A stretch of 64,000 nt of DNA from Buttiauxella gaviniae ATCC 51604 (GCF_001654835.1 NZ_LXEP01000033.1:1-64000); one strand, 5' to 3'. Positions 1 to 11,026 are shown, numbered from the stretch's first letter. Notes: generated by a model not told the origin, from the letters alone. Program-made: numbers and translations.

Positions 1-9
1 GGGGAGAAT

Positions 10-150
10 ATGATTAAAGCTAAACAGGAGAACTCTCAGGCGATACAAGAGGCTAACGTTGATTGTAGCTATCTACCTCGACCGGCAATTTGTGAAGTGG
101 GATCAACATCATTAGATCCAATAACCGGAAAGCAACTACCGAAATATTAG
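10..150 (+). CDS. Hypothetical 46-residue C-terminal or small protein
   Basis: The frame is open from base 1 of the window and stops with TAG at 148-150. It reads from an ATG at 10 as a 46-residue hydrophilic peptide ending GKQLPKY, with two cysteines (DCSYLPRP and AICEVG). GGGGAG precedes the ATG by only three bases, which is close for a ribosome site, so this may instead be the tail of a longer gene starting outside the window. A hairpin follows directly. I do not recognise the family. Confidence 0.35.
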   Translation: MIKAKQENSQAIQEANVDCSYLPRPAICEVGSTSLDPITGKQLPKY

Positions 151-160
151 TTTTAATATA

Positions 161-178
161 GGGGCCCGTTCTGGCCCC
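161..178. terminator. GC-rich hairpin between convergent genes
   Basis: GGGGCC and GGCCCC pair around a six-base loop, followed by TTAT on the plus strand. The hairpin lies between the end of the small plus-strand frame and the end of the minus-strand lipoprotein gene, so it can serve both as a bidirectional terminator. The T-run is short. Confidence 0.55.
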
Positions 179-197
179 TTATAACATATTGGGGTAC

Positions 198-1073
198 TTA
201 CCAGAATTTTTTGACAAGTGTTTTTTCAGGGTAACCCTTTTTACCGAGTTCACCTTTAAGCAGGTAATAATCTGCACCATCGATTGAAACAGCTAACATA
301 CGAGGGGACGTATTTTTTGAATCTGCTCTCATGATAAAACCATTAAACCCTTTAGAGCTTTTGTCCAATGTAGTCTGAATAAGACCGTAACGAATGACTG
401 AGTAATTTCCTTTAGGCAATTTTAACTGAGAAATCTCTGTACCAACTGCTGGCCTGATAGCTTGAAACATAAAAATTCGTTTATCATAAGCAATATCTTT
501 TGTTGGTTTTGATGATAAAACACACTCATTGAATTTTGCCATCATTGACATTTCAATCACGCACTCGTCTACAGCTTTTACTTGTTTGTCAGCGTTAAAT
601 CCACGTTTCGCAGAACTGTCCTTTACAAAGTTAAACGTATAACGAGCACCTTCCTTTACGAGCGAAGGATCATCGTAGGGTAAGTTATTTGGATTGGGAA
701 CGAAGACTACATATTGTTCAACAGCAATATACTCAGCATCATCTTTACTATATAAAGAGCCTAAGGTCATGATACTTAAGCCGGACAACCCTCCAGTAAC
801 TGCCCCCATTGCACCATTCATAAGGTATTTGGAAATGCCTGCTTCATCTGAACTGCCGGGTTTAACCTCAGAATCGGCAAATGAAACATCGACACCTGCG
901 AATGAATACGCGTTTTTAGCGACAGAATCAGTCGGATTAGCCGTCCAATAAGTACCATGGGAATTCGACTTTTGGGCTGTATCAGGGGTCTTTCCAACAT
1001 TTGATGAACAACCGGCCATTACTGCAGATGAAGTGAGAACGAAAGCCAGAGAAAGTGATTGGTTAAGTTTCAT
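198..1073 (-). CDS. Putative lipoprotein of unknown function
   Basis: A 291-residue protein with a lipoprotein signal peptide: basic start MKLNQS, a hydrophobic stretch, then the lipobox VMAGC near residues 18-22, so the mature protein should be lipid-anchored at Cys22. The residue after Cys is Ser, which predicts outer-membrane sorting by the Lol rule. Residues 80-105 are Gly/Ala/Met-rich (GAMGAVTGGLSGL) and could be a membrane-associated glycine-zipper-like segment. Two cysteines near residues 170-185 could form a disulphide. I do not recognise the family. The gene stands alone, is AT-richer than the core genes beside it, and ends at a shared hairpin, which suits an acquired gene. Confidence 0.75.
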   Translation of the reverse strand: MKLNQSLSLAFVLTSSAVMAGCSSNVGKTPDTAQKSNSHGTYWTANPTDSVAKNAYSFAGVDVSFADSEVKPGSSDEAGISKYLMNGAMGAVTGGLSGLSIMTLGSLYSKDDAEYIAVEQYVVFVPNPNNLPYDDPSLVKEGARYTFNFVKDSSAKRGFNADKQVKAVDECVIEMSMMAKFNECVLSSKPTKDIAYDKRIFMFQAIRPAVGTEISQLKLPKGNYSVIRYGLIQTTLDKSSKGFNGFIMRADSKNTSPRMLAVSIDGADYYLLKGELGKKGYPEKTLVKKFW

Positions 1074-1740
1074 TGCTGTTACCTTATTGTTGTCTTTAGA
1101 TTTGCTTAGTATTCCATAGAACCCAAAAAACCTAATACCCTTTGGATAACAAAATTTGATTTTTAATCAGTGGATTAACGTACCTGTAACGTAAAAATGT
1201 GGCTTAGGTTCTACTTATACTGTCACCTCGATTAGAAGGAGGATGAGGTGTAAGTATCCCTTCAAAACGGCTCATTCACTTTTAGAGATCTTACGAAAAA
1301 CTAATTTGTGCGTGCGAGGCTAGCTTCCGCTCCTCGCTCATAGCTGACGTTCGTTCATGGCTTTCATCTAGTCTCGCCAAGGCGAACTCCAGGCAACTGA
1401 AGCGCCTTCCAGACATATAGTATTCCCTTTGGCAATAAGTCTTGGTAGTGGCTAGATCTATGTTTTTTGGCACCAAATTAAAACGTACATTCTAAGTAGC
1501 CACCATCAAAAATAATTGCCCCATAACGAAATATAAAAAATATAACTCAGTAACTCATTATTTATATAAAATTAAAAACGCTTAAAGCAGTCATTAATTC
1601 TTCTGAAATTTCCACTGCTAGTTTTCCTTTAATTGTGACCTGTGCCGAAGACTTTTGGTTTCTAATAATTAAGCACAGCTCCACTGTTGACTTGTACAGT
1701 ACTTTTAGCCGAGAGTAGGTGGATAGAAAACAATATTATC
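1074..1740. other. Long intergenic stretch without a convincing gene
   Basis: The only sizeable frame (1291-1476, minus) has no ribosome site and an implausible composition. The stretch is AT-rich after 1480. At 1212-1258 an interrupted inverted repeat pairs CACCTC with GAGGTG and flanking TACTTA with TAAGTA, which could fold in RNA. At 1310-1335 GCGAGG and CCTCGC form another short repeat. I see no tRNA, IS end or clear promoter. Confidence 0.5.
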
Positions 1741-1868
1741 CTATACCCAAAATAATTCGAGTTGCATTGAGGCGGCAAGTGAATGAATCCCGCTGAGCTT
1801 ACTCAAGTAAGTGATGCGGGTGAGTGAGCGCAGCCAACAAAAATGCAGCTCGAAGTATGAAGGGTATT
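1741..1868. repeat. ERIC element (enterobacterial repetitive intergenic consensus)
   Basis: The stretch begins with CTATACCC and ends with GAAGTATGAAGGGTAT, the complementary termini of ERIC repeats. Its core AGTAAGTGATGCGGGTGAG closely follows the ERIC2 primer consensus, and GAGCTTACTCAAGTAAG forms the central palindrome. The length of about 128 bp matches the family's full size. ERIC elements are non-coding, probably miniature inverted-repeat mobile elements, found between genes in Enterobacterales. This one lies just upstream of the gene starting at 1945 and would be transcribed as a hairpin if included in its leader. Confidence 0.88.
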
Positions 1869-1944
1869 AAATGAAACGCCCCCGCCTGGTGCAGCAACAC
1901 CAAACGAGGGCTAACCACAACGTTAACTTCACAGGAGTCACGCT

Positions 1945-2475
1945 ATGGCTGTTGCCAATAGTAACACATTTGCTCGCGCTGAAATTACTGCTACTCAATC
2001 CATTATTGCAGGGGATATCGCAGCTTTATTAAAATTACCGTTGGGTGCCACGCATGATTTATTTCAGGTTGTGGATATTTGCCAACGTTATGCTGATGAA
2101 TTAATCGAAGTTGATAATCACGCTGAATATATGGCGCTGTGTGGGCGTTTACTGGCGGGGTTGAATGTATTGAAAGTGGTTTTGAAATCGCCGTTGCCAA
2201 AGCATCTTATTGAGCAATTAACGGTGAATGAAAATAATGCCGATGAATATCGCAGTCAACTTTCCACAGATTCAGAGACTACCTGCGAATATTGCTCCGC
2301 ATTAACCATGGTATTACTGAATCAACAGGTCACTGAGGATCAGCAGGAGCATATAGAAGAATTGCTGTTTGAATTACTGACCATGCTGGCTGAGGATTTG
2401 AAAGCGCCGCGCTTTATCCGTACGGCATGCGGGTTGGCGATGATTGGTGGAGAAGTCATTCCAGCCATTCATTAA
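1945..2475 (+). CDS. Hypothetical cytoplasmic protein, mainly alpha-helical
   Basis: A 176-residue acidic protein without signal peptide or membrane segment. The ATG at 1945 has a good ribosome site (AGGAG about seven bases upstream). The sequence is rich in Leu, Ala and Glu and looks wholly helical. A pair of cysteines sits in CEYCSAL near residues 113-119, with a third in a C-terminal CGLAMIGGEVIPAIH tail. Codon use resembles the core genes. In E. coli the gene downstream of roxA in this orientation is pepT, so this is an accessory insertion or replacement. I do not recognise the family and assign no function. Confidence 0.75.
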   Translation: MAVANSNTFARAEITATQSIIAGDIAALLKLPLGATHDLFQVVDICQRYADELIEVDNHAEYMALCGRLLAGLNVLKVVLKSPLPKHLIEQLTVNENNADEYRSQLSTDSETTCEYCSALTMVLLNQQVTEDQQEHIEELLFELLTMLAEDLKAPRFIRTACGLAMIGGEVIPAIH

Positions 2476-2488
2476 AACTGTGTTAACT

Positions 2489-2517
2489 CCTTCTCAGCCA
2501 ATAAGCGGCTGAGAAGG
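2489..2517. terminator. Strong hairpin between convergent genes
   Basis: CCTTCTCAGCC and GGCTGAGAAGG form an 11-bp perfect stem with a seven-base loop, between the end of the 1945-2475 gene and the end of roxA. Neither side has a long T-run, so termination efficiency is uncertain, but position and stability suit a bidirectional terminator. Confidence 0.6.
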
Positions 2518-2528
2518 CGGGATAGACG

Positions 2529-3650
2529 TTAATCCTCGAAATACCAGTATCCGCTGTTAACCAGCGCGGCCAGCATGGCAAGGAACGACGGGTCTTCGAG
2601 CGCATCACCAAACATTTCTGCTTTCAGTGTGATATGGCTCGCCAGTGCTTCAAGCGCCGGGCGATGCGGGCTGTCAATTTTCTCGCCGTTGACGTAAATC
2701 TCATCGGCGATACGCAGCACACGTAGTCCACCGAGGCGAGTAATAGCATCACCTTGCTTCAGGGCGTCATAAATCTCGTCAGGCTGATATGGCGGCTCTG
2801 GTGGCGCGACGTCAAGTTCGTGGCGTGACTGGGAAACAAACTCACCGAACCAGGTTTTAAAATGCTCCGGCTGGTTGATGAGCTCCAGCATCATTTCGCG
2901 TAACTTGTCCATTTCCTGCGGCAGCACATCGGCAGGGTGCTGGCGTACAGGCACGTCAGGGTCGGTATAACGCTGGCTGCCCAGTTCGCGTTGCAGCACG
3001 TAATCGGCAAAACCACTGATTAACTCGCGACCGCTTGGCGCACGGAAACCGACTGAGTAGTTCATCGAGTTTTCCAGCGAGTAACCTTCGTGCGGGAAAC
3101 CAGGCGGAATATAGATAATATCGCCCGGCTCTAACTCTTCGTCGATGATGGCGTCGAACGGCTCCACTTGCAGTAAATCAGGATGCGGGCAGTGTTGTTT
3201 CAGGGCGACTTTTTCCCCGACACGCCAGCGGCGGCGGCCAACGCCCTGAATGATAAACACGTCGTACTGGTCGAAATGCGGGCCAACGCCGCCGCCTGGA
3301 ACCGAGAAAGAGATCATCAGATCGTCAATTCGCCAGTCGGGCAGAGCGCGGAAGGGGCGCATCAGGCGGGCACTTTGTTCATGCCAATGGTTAACTGCCT
3401 GAACCAGTAAAGACCAGTTGTTTTCGCCCAGATGATCGTAGCTCTGGAACGGGCCGTGGCTGACTTGCCAACTGCCTTCGTTATGGCTGACAAGGCGGCT
3501 GTCCACCTCGTTTTCCATGGCAAGGCCTGCGAGTTCATCCGGGGAGATAGGGTCGATGAAATTTTTGAAGCCACGTTTTAGAACCACCGGGCGTTTTTGC
3601 CAGTAGTTCGCGATGAAATCGGGCCAATTTAGGTCGAGTTGATAGTCCAT
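2529..3650 (-). CDS. roxA: Ribosomal protein L16 arginine hydroxylase RoxA (YcfD)
   Basis: At 373 residues this has the same length as E. coli YcfD. It is a 2-oxoglutarate/Fe(II) oxygenase of the JmjC/cupin class that hydroxylates Arg81 of ribosomal protein L16. The iron triad is intact: His125 and Asp127 in PHFDQYD, and His187 in PPGFPHEGYS. The C-terminal third is the dimerisation and winged-helix part of the family. The gene follows phoQ in the same direction with about 70 bases between them, as in E. coli, and a short hairpin lies in that gap. Confidence 0.96.
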   Translation of the reverse strand: MDYQLDLNWPDFIANYWQKRPVVLKRGFKNFIDPISPDELAGLAMENEVDSRLVSHNEGSWQVSHGPFQSYDHLGENNWSLLVQAVNHWHEQSARLMRPFRALPDWRIDDLMISFSVPGGGVGPHFDQYDVFIIQGVGRRRWRVGEKVALKQHCPHPDLLQVEPFDAIIDEELEPGDIIYIPPGFPHEGYSLENSMNYSVGFRAPSGRELISGFADYVLQRELGSQRYTDPDVPVRQHPADVLPQEMDKLREMMLELINQPEHFKTWFGEFVSQSRHELDVAPPEPPYQPDEIYDALKQGDAITRLGGLRVLRIADEIYVNGEKIDSPHRPALEALASHITLKAEMFGDALEDPSFLAMLAALVNSGYWYFED

Positions 3651-3660
3651 ATTATTATCC

Positions 3661-3684
3661 GGCAGGTGAAGGAGCCTGCCGAGG
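3661..3684 (-). promoter_or_regulatory. Hairpin in the phoQ-roxA gap
   Basis: CGGCAGG and CCTGCCG pair around about eight bases in the phoQ-roxA gap, just upstream of the roxA start. No T-run follows on the minus strand, so it is more likely an attenuating or RNA-stabilising structure than a full terminator. Confidence 0.4.
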
Positions 3685-3721
3685 ATTATAACGGATGGCG
3701 CCCGCCGTTACGGGAGTATTT

Positions 3722-5182
3722 TCAATCTTCTTCCCGGTCTGGACGCTGGCGCGCAAAAATCACTTCCATGCGTGCGCCACCGAGTTCACAGCTCGAGGCC
3801 AGAATCTCACCGTCGTATTGTTCGACGATTTCACGTGCAACGGATAAACCCACGCCCTGGCCGGGTCGCAAGGTGTCGGCGCGTTGCCCACGGTCAAACA
3901 CCATGCTGCGTTTGCTTTCAGGAATGCCCGGTCCGTCGTCATCAACGATTAAATGCAGCGCGTCATCGAGCTGGCGGCCTGAGATCTCAACAAATTCAAG
4001 GCAGTATTTGCAGGCGTTATCGAGAACATTGCCCATCACTTCCATAAAGTCATTTTTCTCGCCCACAAAGGTGATTTCCGGTGAAATATCGAGTGTGATA
4101 TTCACCCCTTTACGTTGGTAAACCTTGTTGAGTGCGGAACACAGACTGTCGAGTAGTGGGGCGACCGGATGAAGCTCGCGGCTGATAAGTGCACTGTCGC
4201 CGCGCATGCTGGCGCGATGCAGGTAATAGCCAATTTGCTGCGAGATACGGCTGATTTGTTCCAGCATCAACGGTTCTGCTTCTTCAATATTCAGCTTCTT
4301 CGTGCGCATCGATCGCAAGGTGCTCTGTAAAACCGCCAGGGGTGTTTTCAGACTGTGCGTTAAGTCGGTAAGTGTGGTGCGGTATTTATCGTAACGATCG
4401 CGTTCCGTGCGCAGCAGGCGATTGAGGTTGCGCACCAGGCTGGTCAGCTCGCGTGTTGTTTCTGGGTTCAGGCTGTCGCGGTCATGTTTTTCCAGCTCCC
4501 GCACTTCTTTTGCCAGTTCTTCGATGGGGCGCAAGCTCCACCGCGCGGCGACCCAAAGTAACGGTATGACTAACAGCAGGTTGGCGAGGAAAACACAGGT
4601 AAACAAACTCCAGACCGTATATGAGCGTTTTAGCTCAATAGGAATGGTGTCGACAACCACAATGGTTAAGGCGGGCATTTTGCCCATTGCCGGGTATTTG
4701 TTGACTGCAACGGAGTGGCTGACTTCATCGCTATAGTCGCCATCATAAAAATCTTTTAGCTGGTTCTGGAGATTTTGGTCGTTGCCCAACAAGTCATGGC
4801 TGGTATCAAAATTGGCTTCCAGGTCGTGAAAACCATCGGTGGTGAGCCACTCTTTTTTAATTTGCTGCGCGACATGCGGCAAATCACGCTGAGCCCACAT
4901 CAGCTTGCCTTTAGCATCGTAGATAAGGGCCATAGTCGGAGTTTTCAGATTCAGGTTTTCAGGAATCACTACATTTATCTTGCCGTTCTCGTAGGTCGCA
5001 AGGGTATAAAACAGGTTGCTCTCGCCGCGCAGCAGACGGAAAGTCGTTTTATCAAAACTGATGTTATAACCCACCAGTGCCACAACGCCGTAGGCCAATG
5101 ACAGCACCAAAACTACGGCGGCGGTTGCGAGTAAAAAGCGAACTCGTAACGATAACGGTAAAAAATGGCGGATGAATTTCAT
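3722..5182 (-). CDS. phoQ: Sensor histidine kinase PhoQ
   Basis: A 486-residue inner-membrane sensor: first membrane segment about 17-38, periplasmic PAS-like sensor about 39-190, second membrane segment about 192-213, HAMP, then the kinase. The phosphorylated histidine is His276 in [19 protein letters not shown] (N box) and DDGPGIPE (G1 box) bind ATP. It responds to low Mg2+, acid pH and cationic peptides by phosphorylating PhoP. The periplasmic acidic cluster, EDDDDAE in E. coli, reads here as [10 protein letters not shown]: one residue shorter overall and less densely charged. The start lies two bases after the phoP stop, so the two are co-transcribed. Confidence 0.97.
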   Translation of the reverse strand: MKFIRHFLPLSLRVRFLLATAAVVLVLSLAYGVVALVGYNISFDKTTFRLLRGESNLFYTLATYENGKINVVIPENLNLKTPTMALIYDAKGKLMWAQRDLPHVAQQIKKEWLTTDGFHDLEANFDTSHDLLGNDQNLQNQLKDFYDGDYSDEVSHSVAVNKYPAMGKMPALTIVVVDTIPIELKRSYTVWSLFTCVFLANLLLVIPLLWVAARWSLRPIEELAKEVRELEKHDRDSLNPETTRELTSLVRNLNRLLRTERDRYDKYRTTLTDLTHSLKTPLAVLQSTLRSMRTKKLNIEEAEPLMLEQISRISQQIGYYLHRASMRGDSALISRELHPVAPLLDSLCSALNKVYQRKGVNITLDISPEITFVGEKNDFMEVMGNVLDNACKYCLEFVEISGRQLDDALHLIVDDDGPGIPESKRSMVFDRGQRADTLRPGQGVGLSVAREIVEQYDGEILASSCELGGARMEVIFARQRPDREED

Positions 5183-5184
5183 GG

Positions 5185-5856
5185 TTAACGCAAATCGAAG
5201 CGGTAACCCTGACCGCGCACTGTTGTGATGGCTTCGTGGGGATATTCAGCCAGGATCTTCTTGCGCAGACGTCCCATCAATACATCAATGGTGTGGCTTT
5301 CACGCAGTTCGGCATCGGGGTAAAGCTGAAGCATGAGTGAATCTTTGCTAACCACTTTGCCATTGTTACGAATCAGCGTTTCCATAATGGTGTATTCAAA
5401 GGCGGTCAGCTTGATGAGGCTGTCGTTGATAAGCAGCTCGCGGCGTGACAAATCGACCTGAAAAGGGGGCAGGGAAATAACCTGAGACGCCAGGCCGCTG
5501 TTGCGGCGCATTAACACCTGCATGCGGGCGACCACTTCTTCGAGATGAAACGGCTTGGTCACGTAATCATCAGCACCCGCACCCAGCACTTCGACCTTGT
5601 CTTGCCAGCCTTCACGCGCGGTCAGAACCAAGATAGGAATCGTCACGTCATGGCTGCGCCAGCGGCGAATCAGGCTCAGGCCATCTTCATCGGGCAGGCC
5701 TAAATCGACTATGGCAATATCGGGGGTATGTTCATTCAGGAAATAGTCAGCTTCTTTGGCATCTTCAGCAGCATCGACCTGATGCCCGGACTCACGTAGC
5801 TGAACCTTGAGATGGTGACGTAACAGAGCATTATCTTCTACAACCAGAACTCGCAT
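5185..5856 (-). CDS. phoP: Response regulator PhoP
   Basis: A 223-residue OmpR-family regulator. The receiver domain has the acidic pair Glu7-Asp8, the phosphorylated Asp51 in [12 protein letters not shown], and a Lys in YVTKPF. The C-terminal winged helix carries [12 protein letters not shown] and ends GQGYRFDLR. It activates the Mg2+ starvation and peptide-resistance regulon. It is the first gene of phoPQ, and a canonical PhoP box lies 63 bases upstream of the start, so autoregulation is conserved. Confidence 0.97.
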   Translation of the reverse strand: MRVLVVEDNALLRHHLKVQLRESGHQVDAAEDAKEADYFLNEHTPDIAIVDLGLPDEDGLSLIRRWRSHDVTIPILVLTAREGWQDKVEVLGAGADDYVTKPFHLEEVVARMQVLMRRNSGLASQVISLPPFQVDLSRRELLINDSLIKLTAFEYTIMETLIRNNGKVVSKDSLMLQLYPDAELRESHTIDVLMGRLRKKILAEYPHEAITTVRGQGYRFDLR

Positions 5857-5900
5857 TCTTTATCCCCCAGAATATAAACGGCATTGATAGTTTAACGCTA

Positions 5901-5935
5901 ATTATCAACGAGGGGGCATAAACCATGTATAAACA
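5901..5935 (-). promoter_or_regulatory. PhoP box and -10 element of the phoPQ promoter
   Basis: On the minus strand TGTTTA (5930-5935), five bases, then GGTTTA (5919-5924) form a perfect PhoP direct repeat. GATAAT (5901-5906) follows 12 bases later, the spacing typical of PhoP-activated promoters in which the box replaces the -35 element. It drives phoPQ and implies positive feedback. Confidence 0.88.
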
Positions 5936-5945
5936 GGCGGGGATG

Positions 5946-5974
5946 AAAAAAACGCCACCGCGAAGGGTGGCGTT
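5946..5974 (-). terminator. purB terminator
   Basis: On the minus strand AACGCCACC and GGTGGCGTT pair around six bases and a T-run follows, directly after the purB stop. It separates purB from the phoP promoter. Confidence 0.85.
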
Positions 5975-5980
5975 GGAAGG

Positions 5981-7354
<1,374 letters not shown>

Positions 7355-7371
7355 TTACAACTCCAGAGAGG

Positions 7372-8001
7372 TTAACATTGAGCAAGAATTTGTTTGGCCT
7401 GAGCACACAGGCGACTACGAGAAAACATTAACTGCAAGCGGCCGCCGCCAACTTGATGCCACAATACGGCGGCACGAATACCGGCCAATAATGAGGCGCG
7501 GACTTTGCTCTGCACCTGCGGGCTTTGCAGCACAGCAGGGGAGCCGGTGACCTGAATACGTGGGCCTAATGGACTAATCACATCCACATAAATCCCGGCC
7601 ATGGCGCTAAGCAGTGTGTCGGACTCAAGATCAAAATGATCAAGCTGGCGCTGCAACCCGGCAATGCTTGAGCCAAGTTTATCCATTGCGCCTTTGCTGC
7701 CGTGAAGTTTACGTTCGAGCACCATCAGGCTTAATGTGTAGCGCGTCAGTTCAGCGTTCAGACCCTGGCGATTACTGGCGTTCAACACGCTGAGCAAGGT
7801 TTCCAGACCGAGTTTAAGATTGGCTTCGTTGCCACCAAAAACATCCAGCGTGGAGCCCGGGTTTTGATCGATAACGCTGTTCAACGAGACATGCAGCGCA
7901 TCGTTATCGCAATGCCCCTGGTGTGCCAATTGCTGAACCAGACGGGCAGACTGACAGATCCCTGCCAGTGCGATGGTGATGTCATAGTAATTCTTGGCCA
8001 C
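7372..8001 (-). CDS. hflD: HflD, high-frequency lysogenisation protein
   Basis: I place the start at a GTG at 8001, giving VAKNYYDIT, which aligns with E. coli MAKNYYDIT; upstream codons overlap mnmA and do not resemble the family. The protein is then 209 residues against 213 in E. coli, with a different tail (QILAQC). It is a peripheral inner-membrane helical protein that in E. coli binds lambda CII and promotes its degradation by FtsH. It sits 25 bases after mnmA in an mnmA-hflD-purB operon. Confidence 0.93.
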   Translation of the reverse strand: MAKNYYDITIALAGICQSARLVQQLAHQGHCDNDALHVSLNSVIDQNPGSTLDVFGGNEANLKLGLETLLSVLNASNRQGLNAELTRYTLSLMVLERKLHGSKGAMDKLGSSIAGLQRQLDHFDLESDTLLSAMAGIYVDVISPLGPRIQVTGSPAVLQSPQVQSKVRASLLAGIRAAVLWHQVGGGRLQLMFSRSRLCAQAKQILAQC

Positions 8002-8026
8002 GGAGCTTCTTCCTTGCTGACAATTT

Positions 8027-9133
8027 TTAAACAGTGAGCGGCAGACGCTGCTCAATAACACCACCACCGAGGCATACTTCACCGAGATAGAACACGGCAG
8101 ACTGGCCTGGTGTGACGGCAGCAACAGGTACATCAAAACGCACTTCAATACGGTCTGCATCCAGCGGCGTAATCACGCATGGAAGGTCAGTCTGGCGATA
8201 GCGGGTTTTGACCGTACACTTCAGTGGTTCGGTCAACGTTTCACGGTCAACCCAATGAAGTTGCTGTGCAATTAAGCCAACGGACATCAGGCGTGGATGC
8301 TCACTACCCTGAGCCACAACCAGGATATTGTTCTCAACGTCTTTATCGACGGTGTACCACGGCTCTTCGCTACCGTCTTTGGTGCCACCGATGCCCAGGC
8401 CTTTACGCTGGCCCAGAGTGTGGTACATCAAACCCTGGTGCTGACCAATGGTTTCACCATCAACGGTGACAATTTTACCCGGTTGTGCAGGCAGGTATCG
8501 GCCAAGGAATTCGCGGAATTTGCGCTCGCCGATAAAGCAGATACCGGTGGAGTCTTTTTTCTTCGCGGTGATCAAATCTAACTCTTCAGCAATGCGGCGA
8601 ACTTCTGGTTTTTCCAGCTCGCCGACCGGGAACAGACTTTGTGCGATTTGCTCGTGCCCCAGCGTATAAAGGAAGTAGCTTTGATCTTTGTTGCTGTCTA
8701 AGCCGCGCAACAGGCGACTTTTACCGTCCACATCTTCGCGACGCACGTAGTGACCGGTAGCGATGTAATCGGCACCTAAATCTTCGGCGGCAAATTCGAG
8801 GAAGGCTTTAAATTTGATCTCTTTGTTGCACAGAATATCCGGGTTAGGTGTGCGCCCGGCTTTGTACTCTTCCAGGAAGTGTTCAAATACGTTATCCCAG
8901 TATTCTGCAGCAAAGTTTACGGTATGCAGTTCAATGCCGAGCTTGTCGCAAACGGCTTGCGCGTCAGCTAAATCAGCAGCTGCAGTGCAGTACTCCTCGC
9001 CATCATCCTCTTCCCAGTTCTTCATGAACAGGCCTTCCACCTTGTAACCTTGTTGCTGCAACAGGTAAGCGGAAACGGAGGAATCGACACCGCCGGACAT
9101 CCCGACAATCACTTTTTTTGGGCTTTCAGACAT
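8027..9133 (-). CDS. mnmA: tRNA-specific 2-thiouridylase MnmA
   Basis: A 368-residue enzyme that thiolates U34 of tRNA-Glu, -Gln and -Lys using persulphide sulphur from IscS through the Tus relay and TusE. The PP-loop SGGVDSS is at 13-19, the catalytic Cys102 in [11 protein letters not shown] and the second active cysteine in [10 protein letters not shown]. The tRNA-binding and beta-barrel C-terminal domains are complete. It is the first gene of mnmA-hflD-purB. Confidence 0.97.
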   Translation of the reverse strand: MSESPKKVIVGMSGGVDSSVSAYLLQQQGYKVEGLFMKNWEEDDGEEYCTAAADLADAQAVCDKLGIELHTVNFAAEYWDNVFEHFLEEYKAGRTPNPDILCNKEIKFKAFLEFAAEDLGADYIATGHYVRREDVDGKSRLLRGLDSNKDQSYFLYTLGHEQIAQSLFPVGELEKPEVRRIAEELDLITAKKKDSTGICFIGERKFREFLGRYLPAQPGKIVTVDGETIGQHQGLMYHTLGQRKGLGIGGTKDGSEEPWYTVDKDVENNILVVAQGSEHPRLMSVGLIAQQLHWVDRETLTEPLKCTVKTRYRQTDLPCVITPLDADRIEVRFDVPVAAVTPGQSAVFYLGEVCLGGGVIEQRLPLTV

Positions 9134-9201
9134 TGGAGTAACTCACGACATTGAACTTATAAGGCGGCGTATTCTATCACGCATCCCCAAAGCTATCACC
9201 C

Positions 9202-9651
9202 CTAACTAAACGGCCAGTTAAATGCGCCCAGAATGCTGAGTGGATAACGTTCCGCACGTAGGTAGCAGCGAATACTTTCGGCAACCAGCGGTGAGCGCAA
9301 ATTATCAGCGTTAACAATTTGTTGCGCATCGAGCCATAAACAACGATCGATATCGCTATCGTGGGGCGTTGTCGGGAGTTGCTCGTCGAGATCGATGGAA
9401 AACAGGAATCGCAGGAAAGGGGTTTTATCCGGGGCTATCCATTGGTGCATGCGGATAAAGGTTTGCGGTTGCGCACAAATACCGGTTTCTTCATATAATT
9501 CGCGCGTAGCCGCTTCTATTAACGTTTCGTCAGCTTCCAGGTGCCCGGCAGGCTGATTCCACGTGGCTTTGCCATTGATTGTTTCTTCAACAACCAAAAA
9601 TTTCTCTTGTGCCTGAACCACGCAGGCGACGGTAACGTGCGGCTTAAACAT
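9202..9651 (-). CDS. nudJ: NUDIX phosphatase NudJ
   Basis: A 149-residue cytoplasmic NUDIX hydrolase with the complete box [20 protein letters not shown] plus TGI. In E. coli NudJ hydrolyses HMP-PP, thiamine diphosphate and nucleoside tri- and diphosphates. The next gene in the same direction, mnmA, starts about 70 bases away, as in E. coli. Its promoter lies in the divergent gap shared with the mgsA-like gene, where a CRP-like palindrome sits about 50 bases from the nudJ start. Confidence 0.93.
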   Translation of the reverse strand: MFKPHVTVACVVQAQEKFLVVEETINGKATWNQPAGHLEADETLIEAATRELYEETGICAQPQTFIRMHQWIAPDKTPFLRFLFSIDLDEQLPTTPHDSDIDRCLWLDAQQIVNADNLRSPLVAESIRCYLRAERYPLSILGAFNWPFS

Positions 9652-9689
9652 CGTTATTTTTCCTGTCTCAAATTCGTTAGTACGATCAT

Positions 9690-9733
9690 TAGAAAGTGAT
9701 CTGGATCACATATTTTTACTGTGACCTATACTC
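9690..9733 (+). promoter_or_regulatory. CRP-like site and promoter for the mgsA-like gene
   Basis: AGTGA (9695-9699), six bases, TCACA (9706-9710) make a near-perfect CRP palindrome; GTGATCTGGATCAC is close to the consensus core. TATACT at 9727-9732 is a plausible -10 for the plus-strand gene starting at 9768. The implied distance from operator centre to transcription start is about -37, near but not exactly the class II position, so the start is uncertain. The site could also act on nudJ. Confidence 0.65.
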
Positions 9734-9767
9734 TGTTGGATTTCAAAAATCCCACGAGGGCACCATC

Positions 9768-10265
9768 ATGCAGCTTACCACGCGTATTATGCCGCAACAG
9801 AAACGTATCGCTTTAGTAGCTCACGATCCTTGTAAACCCGACTTGCTGAACTGGGCGGTTGATAACCAGACGGCTCTTAGCCAACATATCATTTACGCAA
9901 CAGGCACCACTGGAAACCTATTGCAGGCACACACTCGGTTATCCGTTCTGGCGTTGATGAGTGGTTCGATAGGGGGCGACCAACAGCTAGGATATCTGAT
10001 TGCATCAGGCCAGATAGATGTACTGATTTTCTTCTGGGACCCGCTCAGCGCAGTGCCACATCATTCTGATGTCAAAGCTTTGATGCGGCTGGCGACGGCC
10101 TGGAATATCCCGATTGCCAGCAACGCATGTAGCGCCAATTTCTTGATTCATTCATCGCTCTTTGAGCAGGCGCTGGAAATCACCGTACCTGATAGCGATG
10201 CTTTCCTCAGTAGCCGTGTTTCGCATGTCACTCAACACGGCGTGAATACCCAGCACCTTTTATAG
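9768..10265 (+). CDS. Methylglyoxal synthase homologue (MgsA family, divergent copy)
   Basis: The ATG at 9768 has GAGGG seven bases upstream; the frame extends further up without a better start. The 165-residue product aligns with E. coli MgsA (152 residues) from MELTTR onward but at moderate similarity. It keeps His19-Asp20, the ATGTTGN phosphate loop at 44-50, Asp71 in GGDQQ, Asp91 in FFWDP, and His98 and Asp101. MgsA converts dihydroxyacetone phosphate to methylglyoxal plus phosphate, a bypass of lower glycolysis. The C-terminus is longer than usual. E. coli has no such gene between nudJ and rluE, its mgsA lying elsewhere, so this looks like a paralogue. The stop overlaps the rluE stop by six bases. 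Confidence 0.85.
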   Translation: MQLTTRIMPQQKRIALVAHDPCKPDLLNWAVDNQTALSQHIIYATGTTGNLLQAHTRLSVLALMSGSIGGDQQLGYLIASGQIDVLIFFWDPLSAVPHHSDVKALMRLATAWNIPIASNACSANFLIHSSLFEQALEITVPDSDAFLSSRVSHVTQHGVNTQHLL

Positions 10266-10892
10266 CGTGTCCATTGGGATTTCGCGCCATTCACCTGGCG
10301 CTAAATCTGCCAGTTCCAGCGTACCCATTGCATAACGCACCAGGCGCAGCGTCGGGTAACCGACATGCGCCGTCATCCGCCGAACCTGGCGATTGCGGCC
10401 TTCATATAAAGTGATCTTCAACCAACTGGTTGGAATGGCCTTACGCTCACGAATTGGAGGGTTACGCGCCCATATCCATGTTGGCTCATCAACTAACTCC
10501 GCACCTGCTGGCAGGGTAGGGCCGTCATTGAGCGTCACGCCATTTCGCAACAATTCCAGCGCTTCTTCCGTCGGCACACCTTCAACCTGCACTAAATAAA
10601 TTTTACCGGTGCGTTTACCAGGCTCCGTCAGTTTTGCCTGCAATGCGCCGTCATTGGTTAACACCAGCAAACCTTCGCTATCTCTGTCCAGACGTCCCGC
10701 CGCATAAATTCCTTGTAACGGTATGTAATCTTTCAGCGTGCTGCGCCCGGATTCGTCGGTAAATTGCGGTAGCACATCATAGGGTTTATTGAAGATAACC
10801 AGCCGCTTCGGTCCGCTATGCTGTGGTTTTTTGGCAGGTCGTTGTGTGCTGAATCGTTTAACTTGCTGGTTTCTAAAAGAAGTTTTATTCAT
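10260..10892 (-). CDS. rluE: 23S rRNA pseudouridine 2457 synthase RluE
   Basis: A 210-residue RsuA-family pseudouridine synthase acting on U2457 of 23S rRNA. The catalytic motif [11 protein letters not shown] has Asp69, and the basic N-terminus ([13 protein letters not shown]) without an S4 domain is typical of RluE. It ends convergently with the mgsA-like gene and is divergent from icd, as in E. coli. Confidence 0.94.
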   Translation of the reverse strand: MNKTSFRNQQVKRFSTQRPAKKPQHSGPKRLVIFNKPYDVLPQFTDESGRSTLKDYIPLQGIYAAGRLDRDSEGLLVLTNDGALQAKLTEPGKRTGKIYLVQVEGVPTEEALELLRNGVTLNDGPTLPAGAELVDEPTWIWARNPPIRERKAIPTSWLKITLYEGRNRQVRRMTAHVGYPTLRLVRYAMGTLELADLAPGEWREIPMDTL

Positions 10893-11026
10893 AGTGTTTT
10901 CAGATGTTAGGTATTAACGCATTATAACGGAAATCACCAGTGATTGGCGCGGGCCTGATATTCAAGTAGTATTGACACGCACATTACAAATCATTAACAA
11001 AAAGAAGCGCTCGAAGGAGAAGGTTA
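10893..11026. promoter_or_regulatory. Divergent rluE-icd promoter region
   Basis: This gap must hold promoters for rluE (leftward) and icd (rightward). A strong ribosome site (GAAGGAGAAGG) precedes the icd ATG. On the minus strand TTGTTAATGATTTGTAATG resembles an ArcA half-site pattern, in line with ArcA control of icd in E. coli, but the match is loose. Confidence 0.45.

Noticed and set aside
1291..1476. 61-codon minus-strand frame in the long gap
   Set aside because: No ribosome site, odd composition, and no family likeness.
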